A DNA stretch of 64,000 nt from Polytrichum commune (Eukaryota > Streptophyta > Polytrichopsida > Polytrichales > Polytrichaceae), in assembly GCA_950295325.1 (NCBI GenBank), contig OX485806.1:5394001-5458000 (forward strand), in the 5' to 3' direction. The position numbers and the translations under genes are program-made. Below the pieces are notes generated by a model, which worked only from the letters and a program-made list of their open reading frames with translations, was not told the origin of the DNA and did not search any database. Positions 34,502 through 43,399 of the stretch are shown in pieces. Position 1 is the stretch's first letter. Each line of letters begins with the position of its first letter.

Positions 34502-37500
34502 ATGAATGGGTTTAGTGAAAGAGGGGATTGGTCATCTGAAGATATGGCCACTTCGCCATCTGCATCTGAGGATGAGATAGACATTGTCGGGGAGGATACT
34601 TTGGCTGACAGTGCAGATGAAGATCATTTGGATATACCTTCGCCTTCCGTACCGCAATGTCCCATTGCTGAATGTACGGGACTCTCAAGGGCTTCATGGG
34701 TGAATTTGGAGGTGGTACTTCTTAATGACAGTGGAGTTGCTGTGGCAGAGGGGATTTGTCGCAACACCCATCCACAAGATTACATTGATGAAAACCCGCT
34801 TGGCACCGAGGACGTTGGGGTTGTCATATTGGAGTCGTTCGTTCATTCCGAGGTGGATCCCACTCATAGGTTCTCCCTCCGGAGGTGGCCATTGAGGAAT
34901 GTCACGATTGATGGAGTTAGTTTGTATGAACATGAGCAACGACACTTGCAAATCGAAAAAGAGCAGCAATCAAACATGCGGCCACGCAAGGGTCAAAGAA
35001 AGTACGATACATTGGCACGTCCTGCTCCGTCTGCAACTGATTGTAAACGTCAAAGGTTGCTCGGGGAGGAGTCCATTAGAGAAGTTGCCACAAAGGATTG
35101 TTGTGTGCATCGTTGTTGCCAATTGTTTCCCCGGGATAAATTGAAGGCCATCCGCGAAGAAATGTGGCTTGGTGATTTCCGTCTAAGATCCACCAAAAAA
35201 CTTGATGTGCATAGGGCGATACATGTGAATGGGGCGGGTCGCAAGGTCATCACCATTGAGAGCATAGACGTGTGTTGCAAGGCATGGTACACCATTCATG
35301 GTGTGTCGAAAGCGGACTTTTATAGACAAGCTGCTTATGCCAAGGAAGGCCGCCGGTCCCGTCACCATGGGAACGTGGGTTTAAAGAAACCTAGGGAAAC
35401 AACAAGGCAAGCAACGGCCACTCTAGCAACCATCATTGTCCCGCTTGCCGATGCAATGCCGCACAAAACACGCACACTCACAACTGGTGAAAAGGTTGTG
35501 GAGAAAGTTCTTCCCACAGGCACAAAATGGAAAGACATATTGTTGGATGTAAATGCAGTTGGCGAGAAGATTGGGTTGGAGCCAATTTCATCGTCAAAAT
35601 TGAGTGCAATCAAGAAAGCAAACTTCAGCGAATACATTACAAAAAGACGAGGGGACAAATTTGCAAGGTGCTCTAATTGCGAGAAGTTGAAGCGCCTTCG
35701 GGATGCACACACGATGGGTACCGAGTCGTTTGCGGTGCATCAATTGAACTATTTCAAGCACGTAAACATGCAAGAGGCACACCGTAATGATTACTACACA
35801 AATAGAGCTTTGTCCATCTCCAGGCCCTTGGAAGTTCTTACGGTCATCCATGACAAAATGGACCATGCCAAGACAGCCTCCCCATGTTTTGCAAAACGAA
35901 TCAAGGCCACGGATGGATTTTTTAAGTTGCATGTATCAGTTACAGGTGATCTTCGAAACAATGTTATGACATACCCTAAATATTGTTGTATTTTATTCCG
36001 TGATGTACTTGAGAACATTGATTCATTCAAAACGATTTAGACATACATAGGTACTAATCACTTTGGGTTGGCATTGTAGGAATGATTGCACATGGACACG
36101 GTGATGTCAAGTTTGCCCATTATGCTCTTGATTTGTATCCAGCAGATTCAAACCACACGATAGGGTCATTTGCAAGGCTTTTGCGTGATTTAGAGAAACC
36201 GCCAGCCTATTCTTCAGGATTGTTATTTGAAAACACGGGTTCAACACCTTTATATGAAGCAGTGATGGATGGAAAAGATGTATGCTTGCATTCGTTGCCC
36301 GAACCACCCAGTGAACCGGTGATAGCCAAGAAGTTCCCCCCCACTTTGCGTGTCCAATTGGACAATTGTGCCAAGGACAATAAAAGTAGATATGTATTTG
36401 CATATTGGTCGTTGTTGGTTGCGAAAGGCATTTTCAAGGAGGTTTTTGTGTCCTTCCTATTGGTAGGCCACACGCACGACGATATTGATGCATCATTTGG
36501 ACGGTGGAGCATGAAGTTGCGGGAGGAGGATTTTCCTACAATCCCGTTATTGATGAAGTCGTACATGGATTTGGAGAACGTTCCCGTCATCCCCCATATG
36601 ATTGAGGAGGTGCCAGACTTCAAGGCATTTATAGAACCTTATATTCGAAGTGGAGCTCATCGATTGATTGGCCATACGAAGGCACAACAATTCCGGTTCT
36701 ACATGCGTGACGATGGTGTCCCGGCCATGCAATACAAGTTGTTGTGCACGACACAAGACTGGAGCCCGCCAGAGGGTCTCCTTGTGTGGTGCGTGGATGC
36801 GGATGGGAAGACCATGTTACCGGATGGAGAGCCTAGGCCTTGCAAGCCAATAGCCATGAAGAATTTGGAGGATATTTTGAAAGGTATATCAGGCTTCATT
36901 CAATATTGGGAGAGTTTGAAGATAGCGGATGTTGGCGGATCATGTTGGCATCGTTATGGGAGTTGGATACATTATTGGACACGTGTTCGTGCGGCCTTGG
37001 CAGATCTCCACCAAGATAGCCCTCATACTTTGAGGCACGGATTTTGGCCACAAACTCGTATCGATGTACAAGCTTCGGAGGCTAGTCTTTTGAGTAATGG
37101 AGAGGTTCGCGAGGAGTTTGATATGGACGACCATTACGTTGGGCCTGCTAGTAGTCGTCCGCCACCATCTTTCCGCATTGCAGTGGATTGTCATGAAGGT
37201 TATATGCTCATTTTGCGTCTTGGAGATGAGACATATGCAAAGCCAGTGTGGGTGGCAAGAGCTTTGTCCAATCCAAATTTTGTATCTTCCAGCCCTCATT
37301 TTCGACAAATACAAGTGGAGTACTACCGACCGACAGTACGGAATGAAGATGTTGTTCGGCATTATACAGGCTGGGATACAAACCAACACTTTCGGTGGAA
37401 GGTGGATTCTGAGCACGGTCCATCTTGGGTAGATACAGATTCCATATTCATAGCATGGAAACCACGGAAAAATCATAGTGGATCAGTGTCCATCCCTCAA

Positions 37501-37566
37501 AAGTACATAACTTTTGCAAAAGACAACCTTGCTCGGATCGGAGAAGAAGCAACCCACGTTGAATGA
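34502..37566 (+). CDS. DUF7869-type probable DDE transposase of element A
   Basis: Two exons, 34502-35945 and 36080-37566 (phase 1, GTGATC...TGTAG), giving 976 aa with no internal stop. ATG 34502 follows a TGTAG acceptor, and the B gene starts in the same way. Order: acidic Ser-rich N-terminus; a Cys-rich region KDCCVHRCCQLF; VCCKAWYTIHGVSKADFY; RHHGN...KKPRE; zinc-knuckle-like CSNCEKLK; then an RNase H-like core with IHDKMDHAKT, QLDNCAKDNKSRYV and GHTHDDIDASFG, the three Asp positions expected in DUF7869 proteins. The C-terminal 300 residues (HEGYMLIL, WKPRKN) are family-specific. As the only intact long protein of element A and the best conserved one against B (over half identical), it is the likely recombinase acting on the terminal repeats. 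Confidence 0.75.
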
Positions 37567-38069
37567 GAAGTTGGTAGGATTGTGTTAGCATGATTATAGT
37601 GTAAACTGTGATTCGACGAATATATATTACTCATATGTGTGCTCCTCAAACTTGGGGCAAAGTTTGGGTAGAACTTGCGAATGCTATATTGTTTGGGGTT
37701 GGATGAATATCCATTTACTATATTTCAATACAATTGTGAAGTTCATTTTTTTATTAAGTTTGGGACTAAATTTTCCATTGAAGAAAAATGCATTTATTGC
37801 ATGCACTTTGTATGTTGCAATGTCTATATTTTATTGACCATGCTATTAATAGAAATCATTTTATATGTTTTTTGGGTGAAACTAGTTTGGAGTGCTCTAC
37901 CCAAAGTGTTTTTGTTGATGAAGTTGGTGTTGAGTGCTCTACCATATGTGCTTATGTCCACACATAATAGATTTGGGATATTAGAACATATAATATATTT
38001 GAGATTGTTCGCAATATAGTTTCGGAACACGGAATGTTGTTTGATCCATATATTAATTTGAGACTAGAG
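37567..38069. other. Right subterminal region of element A
   Basis: Non-coding, with two TTTGGAGTGCTCTACC / TTGAGTGCTCTACC repeats (about 37887 and 37931) resembling the left subterminal TTTGGATTGCCCTACC sites in composition and spacing. Confidence 0.5.
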
Positions 38070-38097
38070 AAAGTCTCAATTTAACGAATATAGTGTT
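38070..38097 (-). repeat. Element A right terminal inverted repeat
   Basis: Inverted copy of the left end, finishing CGAATATAGTGTT. The next bases (AGAATAGGAAAAAG) are coding sequence of a sister element's exon 2. Confidence 0.85.
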
Positions 38098-39026
38098 AGA
38101 ATAGGAAAAAGAAGACAACTATAGTGCAGGAGCTGCATAAATTGGTGCCGGAGAGGAATATTGTCGTGGACGGCGAGGTTCATGAGGCTAACTGGAGAGC
38201 ATTCAAAGCTGAATATAAGTTCACCAGTGCCTCCATGGCGGTTCTAATAAGGGAAGCGGGGGATGACTTCTTGCGGGCCAAGATGGTGAAGGGTGGGAAG
38301 AACCGGGCGCTTCCGGATCACACAGCGCGTGCGTTCTCGAACTTCATCAAGGAGAAGAAGATTGTCCAGTTTGAAGGGGACGCTTACTTCAACCTTGTCA
38401 CTTTCGAGCCTTTGAAAATTCAGGGCTGGCCAGGTCAAGACGCCAGAATGGCGATAAGGACGAAAGCAGGGGGGCGTTTCCCATTCGGAATGATAGATTT
38501 CAGGAACATTCCTGGAAGCTCATTTGAGGGTACGATGAGCACACTGTTTTACGACCCCTTCCTATCTAAGTTCGTCGATTATGCGAGTCCTAAGTTCAGG
38601 GAGGTTGATGTCTGGCTATGGATAGTCGAGGATAGGAGGGCGGAGCAGGTGTACGACCTTGTCCGGAAATTGCAGCCGGAGTATGCAGTCTCCAAGTCTC
38701 ACTACATCGCCGCACCGGCGGAGGGGGCCTACACGTCGTTGAAGGACAAGAAGACCAAGGTCGTCAACGTCCTGTGTTTGTACTTCGTGTACAAAGCGGA
38801 GTTGTTGAAGGTGCCGAACCACCCTATATCCCGGATGGACAAGCTCTTCCAAGTTCCAGATGGGTTAGGTTCCAGCAAATGCCTATACGACGAGGCCAAA
38901 TACGCAAACTATCCTGCAGATGAGCTGCGGATGGAATTCTACATGCGGATGCTGAGGACGCTGACTAGGAGAGGGGACTGTATCTTCAACGTGTTCGGGG
39001 GCTCGAAACCCCTCTATGCTGCCATG
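38098..39026 (+). pseudogene. Element A' exon 2 (3' part): methyltransferase-like domain
   Basis: Frame opens directly at the insertion border and reads 309 codons to donor ATG|GTAAGT. It carries FGMIDFRNIPG, VWLWIVEDRRAEQVY and FNVFGGSKPLYAAM as in A, with many synonymous differences, so the protein was selected before the break. The 5' part of the exon and exon 1 are absent. Confidence 0.65.
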
Positions 39027-39052
39027 GTAAGTTACATTCTTTAGCTCTTGCG

Positions 39053-39113
39053 CAGTTTGGGTCGGTCGACCCAAACTAGTCTCTCTCTTGGTTTGGGTCG
39101 GTCGACCCAAACT
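39053..39113. repeat. Two palindromes in A' intron 2
   Basis: AGTTTGGGTCG-GT-CGACCCAAACT and GGTTTGGGTCG-GT-CGACCCAAACT, 35 bp apart, just after the exon 2 donor. Centre GT, unlike the AG array in the same intron of A. Confidence 0.9.
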
Positions 39114-39180
39114 AGATATTGTTTTTGGTCTTGTTTTTTGTCTTGCAAATTCTAATTTCTATATAACTTGGATTGTGTAG

Positions 39181-40665
39181 ATGTTGGGGTTGAACATCTA
39201 CTCGTACATAGAGGATAGCGATCTGCAATTTTACAGGACGCAGAAATCGCTGGCAAAGAAGATGGATATCCTCGATTGGATCCCGGGAAGCTACGTGGAC
39301 GAGGTTGTTGAGGGGGGTGAGAACCCTCTTGATAGGGCGAGGCGGATCAACCCGGAAGAAATTGCGATGAGGGCAACAACCCAATTACCCGAACCTCTAG
39401 TCGGGTTGCATCCGGGCAATCCGTCCCGTACAGGAGGTGGAGAGGTGGAAGAGGAGGAGGAAGAAGAAGAACACGGAGAGGAGGAAAAGGAGGGGGATGT
39501 GGAGGAAGGGGCAACGGGATTCACGCAAGAATCTAAAGCCCCTCAGAGGAAGAAGGCTATGCGTGTGGCAACCCCGCAGAGTAAGATGATGCCCGTCCTT
39601 ACGGTGGACGATGCGAGGGACATGTACTCCAGGGACGCGACTGCCACGTTCCGGGAGAGGAGGAAGTTAAAGGGAAAGAAGCTCTACGGCGATTACGCAT
39701 TGGAGGAGACCATTGCCATTAGCAGCGAGGACGACGACGACATTGAGCTCGCCAAACGGCTCAGATCGGATCCCCCCTCCCCAACAGCGTTCGCAGGCAT
39801 GGTTAGGGTGAAACCCGAAGTCCTCACTGTGGAGGAAGCCAACGAGAAGATGCGTAGAGACGAGGAGCAGCGCGTCCGCCTGCAGAGGGCTGCCACGGAA
39901 GAACCCTCCGTGCGGAACGAGGTCGCAGAGCTGAGGGCTCTCCTCTTGGAACAAGAAAGACTAAGGGCGATGGCCCAACCTCCATCCAGCGCCGACTTGA
40001 TATCGCAAGTCATACAAGGGATGTGGGCGCAAGGATTGGTGGTGGCTCCATCCAGCTCGTTTCCGCACTTGCCCCCCGGTTTCCCAGCGCAGAGCATCCC
40101 TCAGCACCCAGTGTCGCAAGGGTCATTCAGCTTCCAGCACATGATGCGGCCGCCCCATGTTCCGTACGCGCCAGTCCAACAAGTGGACGATCCCAACATC
40201 TGGCGCGTATCTGGAGCCTCCTACCCGTTGGGCCCTCCACCACTACGACCCCCCATAGTGATGGCGCCCCCTCACCAGCCGGACGATCCCAGGATGTTTG
40301 GGTCGACCGACCCAAACCCACCCTCGACTGTAGTGCCCCAAGGCGCCTCCCCCGATGCAAGACAGTTTGGGTCGCCCGACCCAAACCCCGGAGCAGCTCA
40401 GTCCTCCCTTGACGAACTTGTGTCTCAAAGAGACACAACCATGTTAGATGTTGAAGGCCTCCAAGGGCCTGGTGATACCTCTAATCCTAACCAAATCGAT
40501 GAACCCATGCATGATGCATATGCGGAGATTGGTTTAGGACAAGGGCCTGATGCTCAACCTTTGCATGACAAGGTCCCTGACGTAGGCGGAGAAGGCGGTG
40601 GCGAGAGAGGTGGGGCACCGGGGACGGTGGAGGCATCCACATCGTCGAGACATGACCAGGGCGAG
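39181..40665 (+). CDS. Element A' exon 3: full-length acidic/coiled-coil linker
   Basis: 495 codons, phase 0, from GTGTAG|ATG to GAG|GTAACA. Starts MLGLNIYSYIEDSD, completing the methyltransferase-like motif I. A Glu-rich run (EEEEEEEEHGEEE), SSEDDDDIELAKRL, a coiled coil and a Pro-rich C-terminal half follow. Two palindromes at 40297-40316 and 40366-40385 are translated as FGSTDPN and FGSPDPN. The in-frame stop seen 9 nt past the donor (GEVTH-stop) is intronic in this model. Confidence 0.65.
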
Positions 40666-41126
40666 GTAACACACTGAGCCCTCCCAGTTTGGGTCGACCG
40701 ACCCAAACCTCCTTGGTCATTGTCTTGTTGGCGTGGTCTTGTCCCCCCTAGCTATGAGGAACTACACCCCCCCGACGCACCCAACAACGTGCTCCCCCCA
40801 CGATCCCCTTCGTCTCACCTCACTCGACTACACTCAACCTTGGCGGCGCGCAACCAATTTTGTAGATGTACAATTAGGATAATGTGAATGCCCTCGTTCA
40901 CCGCGCCCCCCCCCCTCAAATTGTACATAGAGATTTGTAACAATAAAATTATTATTTTTGGCGCCCATATGTTAGCATCCGTGTCCCAATGTATGTTGTT
41001 CCCCTTGTATGTTTTTGTTGCCACCAATGGTCCAATTCTTCTTGTGTTTGCACAAAATTTCCGTTCTGCTTGAATTAAACATAGCATAACATAGTCCTCG
41101 CCACCTTCTCTCGCTCGTCGCCGCAG

Positions 41127-41939
41127 GGATCGGAGCATAGCGTCGTGGCTCCCCACCGGTCCTCCCCGAGGAGCGTGGAGGACAGCGCGGTGGTCCCCCC
41201 GATTTTGCCCTCCCCGTCTCCGCCGCCCAAGACACGGTTCCTGGTGCTAGACCTCAATGGGGTCCTCGTCCAGTGCGTGCACTGTCCCAAGGTCCCCACG
41301 GTGCCTTTCTGCAAGCCCGAGGACGGGAACTACGATGGTCCCCCTGCGTACATCAAAAGCAAGCTAGTGTACCTCCGCCCGTGGCTTCGGCGCTTCCTGC
41401 AGGTCGCCCTATCCAAATGGTGGGTGATCGTGTGGAGCTCCATGAAGTCCGAGAACACCCAGGCCGTCGTGGAGTTCATCTTCAAGGGACTCCAACCCCC
41501 GTGCTTGGTCCTAGGACAGGATTCTTGTAAAACATTGTACACCCCCGAGGGCAGGGTTGTGAAGAAGCCCAACAACCCCGCCGTAAACCAATTTCTTAAG
41601 GTCTTGAAGCCAGTCGTATGGGACCAGCGTCCGACCATGGTCGGCTGTCCCTACGACGTTCGCCCCACCCGTGACAACACGTTGATGGTGGACGACAGCG
41701 CTTCCAAGAACATTTTGAACCTGACCTCCAACTTCATAGTTTGCCCCACGTGGACGGTCGAGAAGGTCCGAGACCGCTTTTTGTTAGACCTACTTAAGTA
41801 CATTCAAACGCTCGTGGGGAGCGGACTACCCGTGCCCCGGTTCCTTAGTTGTAATCCGATAGGCGAAAGATACATGGATCCGAAGGACTATATGTACAGA
41901 GAGTTGTACGCTCACGCGAAATATAATAAACTCATTTGA
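41127..41939 (+). CDS. Element A' exon 4: FCP1-like HAD domain
   Basis: 270 codons plus stop, same length as in A; acceptor CGCCGCAG, first residues GSEHSVVAP. Motifs VLDLNGVL, VVWSSM, LMVDDS and terminal HAKYNKLI are all intact. The GTG at 41145 that opens the longest in-frame ORF is not a real start: the frame is open back to the acceptor and matches A there. Most differences from A are synonymous or conservative. Confidence 0.7.
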   Translation, partial: GSEHSVVAPHRSSPRSVEDSAVVPPILPSPSPPPKTRFLVLDLNGVLVQCVHCPKVPTVPFCKPEDGNYDGPPAYIKSKLVYLRPWLRRFLQVALSKWWVIVWSSMKSENTQAVVEFIFKGLQPPCLVLGQDSCKTLYTPEGRVVKKPNNPAVNQFLKVLKPVVWDQRPTMVGCPYDVRPTRDNTLMVDDSASKNILNLTSNFIVCPTWTVEKVRDRFLLDLLKYIQTLVGSGLPVPRFLSCNPIGERYMDPKDYMYRELYAHAKYNKLI

Positions 41940-42058
41940 GATACTACATGGTGTGCCATTGTGTGTGATATAGTATGCCTCAATTGTATATCGATTTTCT
42001 CATGCTCCCCCCCTGCCCCCCTCCCCTTGGGTTTTGTTTGTTTTAATTTTCCCATCAG

Positions 42059-42861
42059 CGTTTGGAGCCCTCGATTGACATCGTCAGCGAATCAAACTTG
42101 GGGAGCTTCTTCTACGAGACCGTCTACGATGCCGCGTCCACCATCGACTACTCCAAGGAGCCTATTGACGCCGGCGTCGTCGATAGCCCCCCACCCAAGC
42201 AAATCTTCCGGCCATCTCCGTCCCCGTCGCCGCTCAAGGGCATAAATCGCAAATGCGTCCGGACGTCCCCGTCTCGGCCCGGCGGCAGTAGTACACCTCA
42301 ACGGCGGCTGCGGATGGACGCTCGGCCAACGAAGAGTGGCACCCTTCCTATTCCTTTGCGGGACGCATTGCCCCTCCTCGCCGACTCCGACGGGAACGCC
42401 CCCGGTGACAAGGTGAACCCCCCCCCCCCAAAACATGGTTATCCGCGCATTACAATCATCCCGCACTTAAAAAATGAACGTGTGACACGTTTGGGTCTTC
42501 CTCCCTAAACTAACACGTGTGTTCTTGCATTCACGCGTTGCAGGTTGCTCCCACCTGTAGACCTATGCGGGCTAGTGCGTCCGTCGAGTTGGAGCGTTTC
42601 TACTCCATGACCAGAAATGCAAGACAGTCCACTTCATCGTATTCGAATTCTTCGTCGTATAATTCGGGCGGCCGACGGAATCCAAAATGTGTTATTGATG
42701 GCGGTCACCCCAAGAATGGCTATAGTCGCGGGGCGGAGATTTTCAGGAATGTTGAAGCAATGCGAGCAAAAGAAGCCGCAGCAAAAGAAAAAGAGGCAAA
42801 AGAAAAAGAGGCAAAAGAAAAAAAAGCAAAAAAAAAAGAGGTAGTCTCCGAGGCTAGATAG
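42059..42861 (+). CDS. Element A' exons 5-6
   Basis: Exons 42059-42412 and 42544-42861 (354 and 318 nt, the same as in A), borders CATCAG, AAG|GTGAAC and TTGCAG. The DNA is almost identical to A here, much more than in exons 2-4, which suggests gene conversion between the two copies or a recent exchange near this end. The tail is AAAKEKEAKEKEAKEK. Confidence 0.55.
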
Positions 42862-43371
42862 GCCATAGTAGGCGTAGGGTTGTGAGCCATAGGCAAGAAC
42901 ATTTTGGGTCGCACTATCCAATGGATGTGTGGTGTTAGCATGCTATGCATTTTACATGCCATAATTTGTATGTTTTTTTTGCAATAATATAAGTGTCACA
43001 TGATTTCCCCTTCAATATGGTCTAAGGTTTGGATTGCCCTACCTAAACCATCACAAATATGAGTTTGGAATATTTTGTATGTTATATTATATTGGTTCAC
43101 ATATTTCCCCTTCAATATGATCTATGGTTTGGATTGCGCTACCTAAACCATATTCATACAAGTTTTTGTGCGATAATATAAATGTTTTAAGATTTCCCCT
43201 TCAACTTGGCCTAAGGTTTGGATTGCCCACCCTAAACAATCCCAAATATGAGTTATTAATGGGGTTCTTGTTCTAAACACCCGCTTCAAAGTGTTCGCAT
43301 CTTACAACTTTCTCCAATATGTGTTCCATTTATCCTTGTTCTTATTTATGTGATTGTCTCAAAATGCCCAA

Positions 43372-43399
43372 AAAGTCTCAATTTAACGAATATAGTGTT
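43372..43399 (-). repeat. Element A' right terminal inverted repeat
   Basis: 28 bp matching the A ends, finishing CGAATATAGTGTT; flank CTTTATGTGG matches the interior of the C repeat (CACTTTATGTGG), giving CTTT as the likely duplicated target. Confidence 0.85.

Larger units (their letters stand above)
20592..38097. mobile_element. Element A: 17.5-kb DUF7869-type giant DNA transposon
   Basis: Bounded by inverted repeats whose first 28 bp are identical (AACACTATATTCGTTAAATT, then GAGACTTT). From left to right: 98-bp subterminal repeats, leftward multi-exon ParB/MTase/HAD gene, palindrome arrays, low-complexity centre, promoter, palindrome array in a leader intron, rightward DUF7869 gene, right subterminal region. 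The immediate flanks do not form a target duplication (left GTAAC, right AGAAT). The left flank is the kinase-NB-ARC gene while the right flank is exon 2 of a sister element, so the two ends may derive from different insertions. Confidence 0.8.
38098..43399. mobile_element. Element A': right-hand 5.3-kb portion of a sister copy, interrupted by A
   Basis: Begins abruptly inside exon 2 (ENRKKKTT) at the A insertion point and runs to a complete terminal repeat at 43399. Its genes read rightwards, opposite to A, so 38.1-43.4 kb and 20.6-26.0 kb form a long inverted repeat. It ends in element C array DNA (CTTTATGTGG). The left part of A' is missing from the window. Confidence 0.75.
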
